Shown: positions 50,834 to 59,932 of the stretch, piece after piece
Layout of the letters: the number at the start of each line of letters is the position of its first letter
Numbering within the stretch: position 1 is the first letter of the stretch
DNA from: Rhizomicrobium sp.
GTDB lineage: Bacteria; Pseudomonadota; Alphaproteobacteria; Micropepsales; Micropepsaceae
Direction: 5' to 3'
DNA length: 64,000 nt
NCBI GenBank assembly: GCA_037200385.1
Contig: JBBCGL010000001.1
Location: forward strand, 1,488,001-1,552,000
Position numbers and translations under genes: made by a program
The notes under the pieces: generated by a model
The model's input: only the letters and a program-made list of their open reading frames with translations
Told to the model about the DNA's origin: nothing
Databases searched by the model: none

Positions 50834-53539
50834 CTACAGCCGGAAACGGATACCCAGCGAGATCGTCTGGTCGAAGATGCGCGTGTCGCGCGGATCGACT
50901 GTCGGATTGCCGAAATAGTCCTGGTAGTTGCTGTTCAGCAGGTTGGTGGCGTCCAGGGTGAGCGTGATGTTATCGCTGTAGCGATAGCTCGCCGACAGGT
51001 CGAGCCAGGGCTGCGACTTGGCGAAGATGGTCCCCGGCTGCATGCCGCCGCCCGGCGCCGGGCCGACATTGAATCCGCCGCGCCAATTGTAGGCCGCGCG
51101 GAAGGAGACCGGTCCCTGCTCGTAAATTCCCACGAGGTTGTAGGACCATTTCGAGATGTTCTGGAACGCGCCCTCGACGTAAGTGGCGTTTATCTGCGTG
51201 CCCAACCCGCTCCAGAAGCCCGGCAGGAAATCGAAGAACTGGGTATAGCCGAACTCGGCGCCGTCGATATGGCCGGCCGGCGAGTTGATCGGCATGGTCA
51301 CCTGGTAGGTGATGCCGCCGATCACTTCGGGCGTGACGGTGCTGCCGATATAGCCGTCGACCGAACGGTAGAACACCGCGCCGCTGACGACGTTCGAGGG
51401 ACCGAAATAGTATTCGAGCGATATGTCGCCATTGTCCGACTTCTCCGGTCCCAGGTCGGGATTGCCGCTGCTGCCCGAACCCAGCAGCGTCGCGGTCGAC
51501 GCCGAAAGGCTCAAGCCCGGATTGAGCTGCGCGAAGGTCGGACGCGTGACCGTCCGGCTCGCGGCGACGCGCAGGAACAGGTCGTCCTGCAGCTGGAACC
51601 GCATGTTGAGGCTGGGCAGCCAGTCGACGGAGCTCGTCTTGCTTTCCGTCGGGCTGTAAGCGAAGGAATAAACGCCGCCGGTGTTGGTCACCACCAGCGT
51701 GTTGCCCTTCATGTCGGCATCGGTGTCGACGACGCGAAGACCGATATTGCCGTCCACCGGCAGCGATCCCAGCTGAAATCCGAAGCTGGTCTTGCCGTAG
51801 AGCGCATAGCTCACTTCCCGATCGTCGAACGACTGGGTCGGGTCTTCCGGTGGCGGCGCGCCGGTGGGCGATTGCCCGAAATCGGCTCTCAGGAATCCGA
51901 CATTGTTGTTGAGCCATTTCGGATCGGCGTCGATCCAGTTCACGATGCCGAACTGTCCGTCGAACTGCCGTCCGCTGGTCAGGTGCCAGGCCGTGCCCGG
52001 CAGCGTCGGATCGTTCAGCGCCGTGAAGCAGGCATGCGAAGCGATCGCCGCCGCGACCGCCGCGAATTGCGGGCTCGAGGGATCGGCCACGCCGCGGCAG
52101 TCGAGACCGCCCGCATTGTCCGCCCGGTTCTGGGCATAGCGGTTGGCATAGCGGACGCCGAAATTGACCGACCGGAAGAAGCTGTCGTCGCCCAGCGCGA
52201 TGCTCGCATCGCCGCGCCAGTCGATCTCGTCGCCCGATTGCCTTGTCCACTGATCGTAGAACTGGCGCATGTGGTACTGCGACGGGTCCGTCAGATCGAC
52301 GCCGGTGACGTTCATGTAAGGCGTGCCGGTGCCGTGGTAGTTGAAGTCGGCATAATAGCCGGGAAGCCCCGGGCCGTTGCCGGTGGCCGGCGCCGCCGGC
52401 GGATAGTATTCGGTGTCGAGAATGACGCCGGTCTGGGTGAACTTGCTGTCGGTGTAGTCGACCTCGGACGACAGCGTGAGATTGTCGTGCGTCCAGGTGA
52501 CGCCGCTCGCCGCCTGATAGGTGTCGGTCTTCGGTACGAAGGACTGGTCGCTCGTCAGGTCGTAGCCGCCGGCATTCACCGTCTTCACCTCGTCGGTGCC
52601 GGGAAACACCGTTGCGGTTGCCGGGTTAGCGCCGAGCCAGGGCAGGCCGACGAAGAAGTCGTCGCTGTTGGGGTTGCGATAGCGCGTGTAGAACACTTCC
52701 GCATAGGCCTCGACGTTCTCGTTCGGGCGCCATTGCAGCGCGACGTCCGCGGCGGCGCGCTGGCGATTGCCCGGGATCGACTGGGCGCCCTGGGTCAGCG
52801 GCAGATAGGCGACGCCGCCCGGCCCCGTCGAGCCGGGAACCGGCCCGATCGACTGGCTGGAGATGTAGTTATCGAGAATCTCTTCCTTATAGTGATCCTG
52901 CCGGAAGGACAGGTCCACCAACAGGCCGATCTCGCCGATTCCGGTGTTCCAGCGATCGCTCACCAGCAGGCTGCCGTTCGGATCGAAAGCGTTCGAGAGC
53001 GAACTGTGCGTACCCTGGATTCCGCCGGCGACCTCGAGTCCCTCGAAATCGAACGGCCGGTGCAGGCGCACGTCGATCAGGCCGGCGATGCCGCCTTCGA
53101 GATCGTCGGCCCGCGACGACTTCACGACGTCGACCCTGGCGAGCAGTTCGGCCGGAATGTCCTGCAAGGTGATGAAGCGGCCGGTGGAGGTGAAGATCTC
53201 ACGGCCGTTGAGCAGGGTGGCGATGTCCGGCAGACCGCGGATCAGGAGCTGGTTCGCCTCGGCGGCGTTGCGGCTCACCTGCACGCCGGTGACGTGCTGC
53301 AACGCCTCGATCACGTTGTTGTCCGGCAGTTTGCCGATGTCCTCCGCCACGACCGAGTCCTGGATCTGGTCGGAGTTCTTCTTGGTGTCGATCGCCGACC
53401 GCACGCTGGCCCGGACGCCGGTGACGATCACGGTCTCGACCTGGCCGGATTGTGTGTCGTTCTGTGCCTGTGACGGAGTCGCGGCAACAGACATGGCGAA
53501 AAGGGCCGTTGAACAGGCCAATGCCGTACGCAATTTCAT
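50834..53539 (-). CDS. TonB-dependent receptor (Caulobacter/Xanthomonas carbohydrate type)
   Basis: 901 residues from ATG 53539 with a strong GGAGGGGAAAG ribosome site. The signal peptide ends near PSQA-Q, the TonB box is ETVIVTG, and the plug starts VRASVRSAIDTKKNSDQIQDSVVAEDIGKLPDNN, the same subgroup as the galactan receptor at 24613. The barrel ends QTISLGIRFRL. It would import arabino-oligosaccharides. It heads the operon receptor-GH43-GH51-GH27. Its promoter region holds an exact copy, in opposite orientation, of the 16-base element found before the semialdehyde dehydrogenase gene. Confidence 0.95.
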   Translation of the reverse strand: MKLRTALACSTALFAMSVAATPSQAQNDTQSGQVETVIVTGVRASVRSAIDTKKNSDQIQDSVVAEDIGKLPDNNVIEALQHVTGVQVSRNAAEANQLLIRGLPDIATLLNGREIFTSTGRFITLQDIPAELLARVDVVKSSRADDLEGGIAGLIDVRLHRPFDFEGLEVAGGIQGTHSSLSNAFDPNGSLLVSDRWNTGIGEIGLLVDLSFRQDHYKEEILDNYISSQSIGPVPGSTGPGGVAYLPLTQGAQSIPGNRQRAAADVALQWRPNENVEAYAEVFYTRYRNPNSDDFFVGLPWLGANPATATVFPGTDEVKTVNAGGYDLTSDQSFVPKTDTYQAASGVTWTHDNLTLSSEVDYTDSKFTQTGVILDTEYYPPAAPATGNGPGLPGYYADFNYHGTGTPYMNVTGVDLTDPSQYHMRQFYDQWTRQSGDEIDWRGDASIALGDDSFFRSVNFGVRYANRYAQNRADNAGGLDCRGVADPSSPQFAAVAAAIASHACFTALNDPTLPGTAWHLTSGRQFDGQFGIVNWIDADPKWLNNNVGFLRADFGQSPTGAPPPEDPTQSFDDREVSYALYGKTSFGFQLGSLPVDGNIGLRVVDTDADMKGNTLVVTNTGGVYSFAYSPTESKTSSVDWLPSLNMRFQLQDDLFLRVAASRTVTRPTFAQLNPGLSLSASTATLLGSGSSGNPDLGPEKSDNGDISLEYYFGPSNVVSGAVFYRSVDGYIGSTVTPEVIGGITYQVTMPINSPAGHIDGAEFGYTQFFDFLPGFWSGLGTQINATYVEGAFQNISKWSYNLVGIYEQGPVSFRAAYNWRGGFNVGPAPGGGMQPGTIFAKSQPWLDLSASYRYSDNITLTLDATNLLNSNYQDYFGNPTVDPRDTRIFDQTISLGIRFRL

Positions 53540-53589
53540 CTTTCCCCTCCTGCGAGAGCCGCCGCACGTTGGCGCGACTCCTATTTTGT

Positions 53590-53655
53590 ATAACTCAGAC
53601 AATATGCCGACCCGAAATGTCCGACAAGGGCGCAAATTCTCTTTTGTCTGAGTTT
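53590..53655. promoter_or_regulatory. Two arabinose-GntR operator candidates between divergent receptor and gntR genes
   Basis: On the minus strand 53605-53590 reads ATATTGTCTGAGTTAT; on the plus strand 53642-53655 reads TTTTGTCTGAGTTT. They point outwards, one towards each gene, and lie 51 bp from the receptor start and about 108 bp from the regulator start. Confidence 0.8.
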
Positions 53656-53762
53656 TTTTGTTTGTCCGGCCGGTGTGCCCTGGCCGCAACGGAGGGTCCG
53701 ATTGGACAATCGTATCAACGGCCTATAGATAAAATGGCGGTGGACGGGCTTCATTGGCACAG

Positions 53763-54509
53763 ATGGACGAACGGTCGCGCGCGCCCGGAATGCCGGGAAA
53801 ATCGCTACGCCTGCACGGCACGATTGCGCGCGCCCTCGGCATCGCGATCGTGTCGGGCAAATACAAGCCCGGCGATCTCCTCGTCGGCGAGATCGCATCC
53901 AGCGAGCAGCTCGAAGTGTCGCGCACCGCCTATCGCGAGGCCGTGCGCATTTTGGCCGCGAAGGGCCTCGTCGACGCCCGCCCCAAGGTCGGCACACGCA
54001 TCAATCCGCAGAGCAAATGGAATTTGCTCGATCCGGACGTGCTTGACTGGACCTTCGACACCGAGCCCGATCTCGCCCTGCTGAACAGCCTTTTCGAACT
54101 GCGGAACGTCGTCGAATCGGCCGCCGCAGGCCTCGCGGCGCTGCGGCGGTCGCCGAGCCACCTCAAGGCGATGCGCGCGGCGCTCGAAGGCATGGCGAAG
54201 CATACGCTGGCGACCGAAGCGGGGCGCCAGTCGGATCTCGACTTCCACGCCACGCTGCTGGACGCGACGAACAACCCCTTCATCATATCGCTGACCAACG
54301 GCGTCAGCGCGGCGATCAGCACGACCACGATGTTCAAGCAGCGCAAGCGGCCGCTGCGCCGCGATCCGCTTCCGGACCATCTCAAGGTCTTCGAAGCCAT
54401 CGCCGAGAAGGATTCCGCCAAGGCCCAGCAGGCGATGAGCGAACTGATCGAGCTCGCGCGCATGGACACGCCGATCTCCGGCGGCGCGAATCGGCGGCGC
54501 GCCGGATAG
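53763..54509 (+). CDS. GntR-family (FadR/FCD subfamily) regulator of the arabinose module
   Basis: 248 residues from ATG 53763; a TTG three codons upstream is the alternative. The winged helix carries GEIASSEQLEVSRTAYREAVRILAAKGLVDARPKVGTRI, and the FCD domain the metal/effector histidines in SDLDFHATLLDATNN and PDHLKVFEAI. The WNLLDPDVLDW linker closely matches WNLFDPDVLRW in the galactose regulator at 32520, so the two are paralogues. It is divergent from the receptor and heads the rightward pathway operon. The six TTGTCTGA elements in this locus are its probable binding sites, including two in its own promoter region. Confidence 0.93.
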   Translation: MDERSRAPGMPGKSLRLHGTIARALGIAIVSGKYKPGDLLVGEIASSEQLEVSRTAYREAVRILAAKGLVDARPKVGTRINPQSKWNLLDPDVLDWTFDTEPDLALLNSLFELRNVVESAAAGLAALRRSPSHLKAMRAALEGMAKHTLATEAGRQSDLDFHATLLDATNNPFIISLTNGVSAAISTTTMFKQRKRPLRRDPLPDHLKVFEAIAEKDSAKAQQAMSELIELARMDTPISGGANRRRAG

Positions 54510-54536
54510 CACCGCGATCCGAAGATTGTGGCTGAC

Positions 54537-54552
54537 ATATTGTCTGAGTTAT
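54537..54552 (+). promoter_or_regulatory. Arabinose-GntR operator candidate upstream of semialdehyde dehydrogenase gene
   Basis: ATATTGTCTGAGTTAT, identical over 16 bases to the reverse strand at 53605-53590. It sits in the 80-bp gap after the gntR stop, 38 bp before the dehydrogenase start, implying a separate promoter for the pathway genes. Confidence 0.8.
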
Positions 54553-54589
54553 CATAGGGTCCTGCCGCTTCCCGAGGTCCCCCGTCCCT

Positions 54590-56170
54590 ATGCCCATCGC
54601 CGGCGACATCCTGATCGGCTTCGGCCGCGTCTCTTCCCCACAGCATTTCCATGCGGTGGATGCGGCGCGTGGCGGCATATTGGAGCCGGCCTTCAGCATC
54701 GCCGGCCCGCAGCATGTCGAACGGGCCTGTGCGCTGGCCGCCGCGGCGTTCGATCCCTATCGCCAGTCCGATCTGGCGACGCGTGCCCGTTTTCTCGAAC
54801 TCTGCGGCGAGAATCTCATGGCGCTGGGCGACGCGCTGCTGGATCGGGCGAGCCGCGAGACCGCCCTGCCCCGCGCCCGGCTCGAAGGCGAGCGCGCCCG
54901 CACGGTCGGACAGCTCCGCCTGTTCGCCGACGTGGTGCGGCAGGGCGACTGGCTCGGCCTGCGGATCGACCCGGCACAGCCGGAGCGCAAGCCGCTGCCC
55001 CGTGCCGACCTGCGGCAGCGCAAGATACCGCTCGGCCCCGTCGCCGTGTTCGGCGCGAGCAACTTCCCGCTGGCCTTCTCGGCGGCCGGCGGCGACACCG
55101 CCTCGGCCCTCGCCGCCGGCTGCCCGGTGATCGTCAAGGCGCATCCCGCGCATCCGGGCACGTCGGAGCTTGCAGCATCCGCCATCGTCGATGCGGCGCG
55201 CGCCTGCGGCCTGCCCGACGGCGTCTTCTCGCATCTTGCCGGGCCGTCGAACGAACTCGGTGCCGCCCTGGTCGCCGATCCCCGCATCAAGGCGGTGGGC
55301 TTCACGGGCTCGCGCGCCGGCGGCCTTGCGCTGACCAGGCTCGCCGCGGCGCGGGCCGAGCCGATCCCGGTCTATGCCGAGATGAGCAGCGTCAATCCCG
55401 TCCTTCTCTTTCCCGCCGCGTTGAAGGTCCGGGCCGAAGCGATCGCGACCGGCTTCGTGGCATCGCTGACGCTCGGCGTCGGCCAATTCTGCACCAATCC
55501 CGGCCTCGTCCTGGTCCTCGAAAGTCCGGATCTCGACCGGTTCGTGGCCGCGGCGACCGAGGCGCTGGCAAAATCCGCGGCCGGAACCATGCTGACCCAG
55601 GCGATCTGTGCGAGCTATCAGGCCGGGGTCGGGCGACTGAGAGATCATGCCGGCGTCGCGCATATCGCGGCCGGTCCCGCGTCGGATGGAAAGGGCCTCG
55701 CCGGCGGCGCGCTGTTCCAGACCAGCGCGCGCGATTTCCTGGCCAGCCATGTGCTCGGTGAAGAGGTTTTCGGGCCGGCCTCGCTGATCGTTCGCTGCCG
55801 TGACATCGACGAGCTGGCGACGGTCGTCGCGCGGCTCGACGGACAGCTGACCGCCACGCTCCACGCCGATGCGGAGGATCACGCGCTGGCGTCGCGCCTG
55901 CTGCCGCTGCTGGAGCGCAAGGTCGGGCGCATCCTGTTCAACGGCTGGCCGACCGGCGTCGAAGTGTCGCCCGCCATGGTCCATGGCGGACCGTTTCCCG
56001 CGACCTCGGATTCGCGCGCCACTTCGGTGGGCACGCTCGCGATCGAGCGGTTCCTGCGCCCCGTCTGCTACCAGGATGTCCCGGACGCAGTGCTGCCGGC
56101 GGAATTGCGCCGCGACGACAAGGCGGGATTCCGGCGGATGGTCGACGGAAGATACGAAGCGAAGGTCTGA
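54590..56170 (+). CDS. 2,5-dioxovalerate (2-oxoglutarate semialdehyde) dehydrogenase
   Basis: 526 residues, the length and character of the KGSADH-III type aldehyde dehydrogenases rather than the usual 480-500. The cofactor region [29 protein letters not shown], the general-base Glu in [10 protein letters not shown] and the catalytic Cys in [11 protein letters not shown] are present. It oxidises 2-oxoglutarate semialdehyde to 2-oxoglutarate with NAD(P), the last step of the non-phosphorylative pentose pathway. The next gene (AraD1 type, 3 bp later) makes its substrate. Confidence 0.92.
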   Translation: MPIAGDILIGFGRVSSPQHFHAVDAARGGILEPAFSIAGPQHVERACALAAAAFDPYRQSDLATRARFLELCGENLMALGDALLDRASRETALPRARLEGERARTVGQLRLFADVVRQGDWLGLRIDPAQPERKPLPRADLRQRKIPLGPVAVFGASNFPLAFSAAGGDTASALAAGCPVIVKAHPAHPGTSELAASAIVDAARACGLPDGVFSHLAGPSNELGAALVADPRIKAVGFTGSRAGGLALTRLAAARAEPIPVYAEMSSVNPVLLFPAALKVRAEAIATGFVASLTLGVGQFCTNPGLVLVLESPDLDRFVAAATEALAKSAAGTMLTQAICASYQAGVGRLRDHAGVAHIAAGPASDGKGLAGGALFQTSARDFLASHVLGEEVFGPASLIVRCRDIDELATVVARLDGQLTATLHADAEDHALASRLLPLLERKVGRILFNGWPTGVEVSPAMVHGGPFPATSDSRATSVGTLAIERFLRPVCYQDVPDAVLPAELRRDDKAGFRRMVDGRYEAKV

Positions 56171-56173
56171 GAC

Positions 56174-57154
56174 ATGCGGCTGGTGCAGATGCTGGATGCG
56201 AATGGCGATCGGATGGTGGTCGCCGACGATGGCGCAAGAGCCAGGCGCGTGAAGGATGCGACAAGCACCTATGCGCTGGCGAACGCGGCCATCGATCGCG
56301 ATGCCACCCTCGCGGATGTCGTCGCGAAAGCCGGATATGGCGACGACGTCGACCTCGAGGCGTCGCTGGCCGGCGGCCGCATCCTGGCGCCGATCGATCA
56401 TCCCGACAGCGCCCGCGTTCTCCTGACCGGGACCGGCCTCACCCATCTGGGTTCGGCAGATGCCCGCGACCGGATGCACGCCAAGGCGCAATCCGCCGAC
56501 GCGACGGATTCGATGAAGATGTTCCGCATGGGGCTCGAAGGCGGCAAGCCCGCGACCGGCGCCGGCGTGCAGCCCGAATGGTTCTACAAAGGCGACGGCA
56601 CGAGCCTCATCGCGCCGGAAAAGCCGCTTGCCTCACCCGACTTCGCGCTCGACGGCGGCGAGGAGCCGGAGCTGGCGGGCATCTACGTCATCGGCCGCGA
56701 CGGCACGCCGTTCCGCCTCGGCTTCGCGCTGGCGAACGAATTCTCCGACCACGTCACCGAGCGCACGAACTATCTCTATCTCGCCCATTCCAAGCTGCGC
56801 CCCGCGTCGCTCGGACCGGAGTTGCTTGTCGGCGAGCCGCCGGCGGATATCCGCGGCACGGCGAAGATCACGCGCGGCGGCGAGACGATCTGGGAGAAGC
56901 CGTTCCTGACGGGCGAGGCGAACATGTCGCATCACCTGCGCAATCTCGAGCACCATCACTTCAAATATGCGCTGTTCCGCCGGCCGGGCGACATCCATGT
57001 GCATTTCTTCGGCACGGCGACGCTGTCCTTCGCCGACGGCGTGAAGGCGCAGCCGGGAGACGTCTTCGAGATTTCGGCGGCGCCGTTTCGTCTTCCGCTG
57101 CGCAATCCGCTGGAGATCGTGGCCGCGCCGCCGAGCGGCGTGCGAAGCCTGTGA
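56174..57154 (+). CDS. AraD1 (GguC)-type 2-keto-3-deoxy-L-arabonate dehydratase, FAH superfamily
   Basis: 326 residues. It starts MRLVQMLDANGDRMVVADDGARARRVKDATSTYALANAAI, the pattern of the AraD1/GguC group, and contains fumarylacetoacetate-hydrolase-type metal ligands in the block GEEPELAGIYVIGRDGTPFRLGFALANEFSDH. The group is linked to dehydration of 2-keto-3-deoxy-L-arabonate to 2-oxoglutarate semialdehyde; it differs from the DapA-type AraD of Azospirillum and from XylX of Caulobacter. It lies 3 bp after the semialdehyde dehydrogenase gene and 23 bp before the sugar dehydrogenase gene, completing a tight pathway operon. Confidence 0.88.
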   Translation: MRLVQMLDANGDRMVVADDGARARRVKDATSTYALANAAIDRDATLADVVAKAGYGDDVDLEASLAGGRILAPIDHPDSARVLLTGTGLTHLGSADARDRMHAKAQSADATDSMKMFRMGLEGGKPATGAGVQPEWFYKGDGTSLIAPEKPLASPDFALDGGEEPELAGIYVIGRDGTPFRLGFALANEFSDHVTERTNYLYLAHSKLRPASLGPELLVGEPPADIRGTAKITRGGETIWEKPFLTGEANMSHHLRNLEHHHFKYALFRRPGDIHVHFFGTATLSFADGVKAQPGDVFEISAAPFRLPLRNPLEIVAAPPSGVRSL

Positions 57155-57177
57155 CGGCGGCAACGGGAGGCGGGATC

Positions 57178-58113
57178 ATGCAGCCAACGCGCATCGGCAT
57201 TGTCGGCGTCGGCAAGATCGCGCGCGACCAGCACATTCCGGCGATCGCCGCGAACGGCGCGTTCGCGCTCGTGGCGGCCGCGAGCCGGCACGGCACGGTC
57301 GAAGGCGTCCGGAATTTCCCGACCATCGAGGCGATGCTCGAAGGCTGCCGCGATGTCGACGCGGTGGCGATCTGCACGCCGCCGCAGGTGCACTATCCCG
57401 CCGCGAAACTCGCCCTCGAGACCGGCAAGCACGTTCTCCTGGAAAAGCCGCCCTGCACGTCGCTGCTACGGCTCGACAATCTCGTCAGACTGGCGGCAAG
57501 GCAAAAGCGGACGCTCTACCAGACCTGGCACTCGCAGCATGCGCATGGCGTCGCGCCCGCCGAGCGGCTGCTGCGGCAGCGCAAGCTCCGCCGCGTCCAG
57601 GTGACGTGGAAGGAGAATGTGCGCCAATGGCATCCCGGCCAGACCTGGATCTGGCAGGCCGGCGGCTTCGGCGTCCTCGACCCCGGCATCAACGCGCTCT
57701 CGATCCTGACGCGGATCGTCCCCGAGCCGTTCTACCCGCGATCCGCAAGCCTTTACGTTCCCGCCAATTGCGACGCGCCGATAGCGGCCGACCTGGAATT
57801 CGTCACCGATGGCGGCGTGGAGATTTCCGCGGCGCTGGACTTCCGTCACACCGGCACGCAGACCTGGGACATCGACATCGACACGGATGGCGGTCCGCTC
57901 AAATTGTCGGCCGGCGGTGGGATCCTGACCGTCGGCGCCGACGAAGTGCCGCGCGATCCGGGCGCCCTGCACAGCGAGTACGAAGCGATCTACCGGGATT
58001 TCGCGGCGCTGATCGCGCGCGGCGCCTCGGATGTCGACGCCCGCCCCCTGCAGCTCGTCGCCGACATTTTCCTGGTCGCGAAGCACATCGCGGTCGAGCC
58101 CTTCGAAGATTGA
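57178..58113 (+). CDS. Gfo/Idh/MocA-type aldose 1-dehydrogenase, probable L-arabinose 1-dehydrogenase
   Basis: 311 residues from ATG 57178 (GGGAGG ribosome site). The entry IGIVGVGKIARDQH, the LLEKPPC block and VTWKENVRQWHPGQTWIWQAGGFGVLDPGINALSIL match both the paralogue at 33280 and Azospirillum L-arabinose 1-dehydrogenase. It oxidises the sugar to its lactone with NAD(P). The neighbouring AraD1 and semialdehyde dehydrogenase genes favour L-arabinose, though this family also accepts galactose. No lactonase gene follows; the next gene is a symporter 48 bp downstream. Confidence 0.91.
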   Translation: MQPTRIGIVGVGKIARDQHIPAIAANGAFALVAAASRHGTVEGVRNFPTIEAMLEGCRDVDAVAICTPPQVHYPAAKLALETGKHVLLEKPPCTSLLRLDNLVRLAARQKRTLYQTWHSQHAHGVAPAERLLRQRKLRRVQVTWKENVRQWHPGQTWIWQAGGFGVLDPGINALSILTRIVPEPFYPRSASLYVPANCDAPIAADLEFVTDGGVEISAALDFRHTGTQTWDIDIDTDGGPLKLSAGGGILTVGADEVPRDPGALHSEYEAIYRDFAALIARGASDVDARPLQLVADIFLVAKHIAVEPFED

Positions 58114-58161
58114 AACGCGGCAGCGGAATACCGCGCCGACGCATGGAAACGGGAGGATTTC

Positions 58162-59928
58162 ATGAAGGCGGCGCTGCACGAATCCGTGTTCAATTTCGAG
58201 GACTGGCTGGTCGTGGCGGCCTTCGTCGCGGCCATGATCGCGATCGTGCTCTATGCGATTCGCACCAAGGTCCGCAGCGGCGAGGACTATTTCCTTTCCG
58301 GCCGCGACAGCAACTGGCTGCAGATCGGCAGCTCGATCTTCTCCTCCAACATCGGCTCGGAGCATCTCGTCGGCCTCGCCGGCGCAGGGTTCGCCACCGG
58401 CATGGCGATGGCGCATTGGGAGATTCAGTCCTGGCTCATCCTCGTGCTCGGCTGGGTGTTCGTCCCGCTCTACAGCCGGATGAAGGTCTTCACCATGCCG
58501 GAGTTCCTGGAGCTGCGCTTCAGCCGCGGCTCGCGCAACGTGCTGAGCTTCCTCACCATCGTGAGCCTGGTGCTCACCAAGATCGCGGTGACCATCTATG
58601 CCGGCGACGTCGTCATCCGCACGCTGCTGGGGATCGACAGCGTCAACCTGCTGGGCGTGCGGGTCGATGTGTTCTGGGTCATCGCACTGGGGCTCGCCTT
58701 CACCACCGGCCTCTACACCGTGCTCGGCGGACTGCGGGTCATCATGTACACCGCCGTGCTGCAGGCGCCGGTCCTCATCCTGGGATCGCTCTGCATCCTC
58801 TACACCGGCCTGAGCGCGCTGGGGCATGGCGACCTTGCGGCCGGCTGGCGCGCCACGCTCGCGGCGGCCGGCGCGAACATCCATCTCATCCGGCCGCTCG
58901 GCGACCCCGAATGGTCCTGGGCGGCGGTGATCCCGGGCTCGGCGATCATCGGCTTCTGGTACTGGTGCACCGACCAGTACATCGTGCAGCGCGTCCTGGC
59001 GGGACAGAACCAGCAGCAGTCGCGCCGCGGCGCCATCCTGGCGGCGTTCCTCAAGCTCACGCCGGTCTTCATCTTCCTGGTGCCCGGCATGATCGCCTTC
59101 GCGCTGACCAAGGCCCCCGGCAGCGGCTTCACGACCAGCGGCGACGCCGCCTATACTTCGCTCGTCGCGCAGATCCTGCCGCATGGGCTGCGCGGCATGG
59201 TCGCCTGTTCGATGATCGTGGCGCTGATGGCGTCGCTGGCCTCGAAGTTCAACGCCTCGGCGACGCTGTTCACGATGGACTTCTTCCGCGAATGGTATCC
59301 GGACGCGTCGGGCCGCACCGAGGTCCTGGTCGGGCGCATCGCGACGGCGGCGATCGTCGTCATGGGCATTCTGTGGGTCTTGGTCATCAAGAGCCTGCAT
59401 TCGGATCTCTACGTCTACCTGCAGAGCGTCCAGGGCTACCTCTCGCCGGCCATCGCCGTGCTGTTCCTGTTCGGCGTGTTCTGGACGCGCGCGACCGCGC
59501 CGGCGGCCCTTTGGGCCTTCGTCGTCGGAGTCGCGGGCGGCTTTGCGCGGCTGGCGGCCGACCTCGTCATGCGCGACGACGGCGCGGCCGTGACCGCGCT
59601 CAAGCAGAAGCTTTTTCACCATGCCATCACGGCGGACCAATATGCAGCGGCCTTGGCACCGATCCGAGCCGCGCATGGCTGGATCTTCGACTTCTGGAAC
59701 ATCAACTGGCTCTATTACACGCAGATCCTTCTGGTCGTGACCGCGGTACTGATGGTTGCGATCAGCCTGCTGAGCCCCGCGCCGGACGCCGCCACCCGCC
59801 GCTTCACCTGGTATGGCGCGACGCCGGCGGAGAAAGCGGCCACCCGCGCGAGCTGGAACGGATGGGACGTGGCGCTGAGCGTCGTTGTCCTTGCGACAGT
59901 GGCCGCGTTCTACGTCGCGTTCTGGTAA
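58162..59928 (+). CDS. Sodium/solute symporter (SSS/SLC5 family), probable arabinose transporter
   Basis: 588 residues, longer than the galactose-module symporter. SSS motifs: GEDYFLSGRDSNWLQIGSSIFSSNIGSEHLVGLAGAGFATG near 41-80, FTMPEFLELRFSRGSRNVL, TTGLYTVLGGLRVIMYTAVLQ, and FWYWCTDQYIVQRVLAGQNQQQSRRG. About 14-15 hydrophobic segments, with a polar insert near 470-505 and a final span at the C-terminus (VVVLATVAAFYVAFW). The pattern is that of the SGLT-like group which includes bacterial sodium/glucose and sodium/myo-inositol carriers. It ends the rightward pathway operon and converges on the GH127 gene (4 bp). Confidence 0.92.
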   Translation: MKAALHESVFNFEDWLVVAAFVAAMIAIVLYAIRTKVRSGEDYFLSGRDSNWLQIGSSIFSSNIGSEHLVGLAGAGFATGMAMAHWEIQSWLILVLGWVFVPLYSRMKVFTMPEFLELRFSRGSRNVLSFLTIVSLVLTKIAVTIYAGDVVIRTLLGIDSVNLLGVRVDVFWVIALGLAFTTGLYTVLGGLRVIMYTAVLQAPVLILGSLCILYTGLSALGHGDLAAGWRATLAAAGANIHLIRPLGDPEWSWAAVIPGSAIIGFWYWCTDQYIVQRVLAGQNQQQSRRGAILAAFLKLTPVFIFLVPGMIAFALTKAPGSGFTTSGDAAYTSLVAQILPHGLRGMVACSMIVALMASLASKFNASATLFTMDFFREWYPDASGRTEVLVGRIATAAIVVMGILWVLVIKSLHSDLYVYLQSVQGYLSPAIAVLFLFGVFWTRATAPAALWAFVVGVAGGFARLAADLVMRDDGAAVTALKQKLFHHAITADQYAAALAPIRAAHGWIFDFWNINWLYYTQILLVVTAVLMVAISLLSPAPDAATRRFTWYGATPAEKAATRASWNGWDVALSVVVLATVAAFYVAFW

Positions 59929-59932
59929 AGGT

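Noticed and set aside
42480-53473. Long plus-strand frames at 42480-45626 and 49646-53473
   Set aside because: They are antisense shadows of the ABC ATPase/dehydratase and GH43/TonB receptor genes, whose products have complete catalytic or structural motifs.
54590-58113. D-xylose Weimberg pathway genes (xylB/xylX/xylA type)
   Set aside because: The dehydratase at 43560 is XylD-like, but the FAH-type protein matches AraD1 rather than XylX, and the dehydrogenase is of the Gfo/Idh arabinose/galactose type rather than the short-chain XylB type. Arabinose is the better reading, with xylose left possible.
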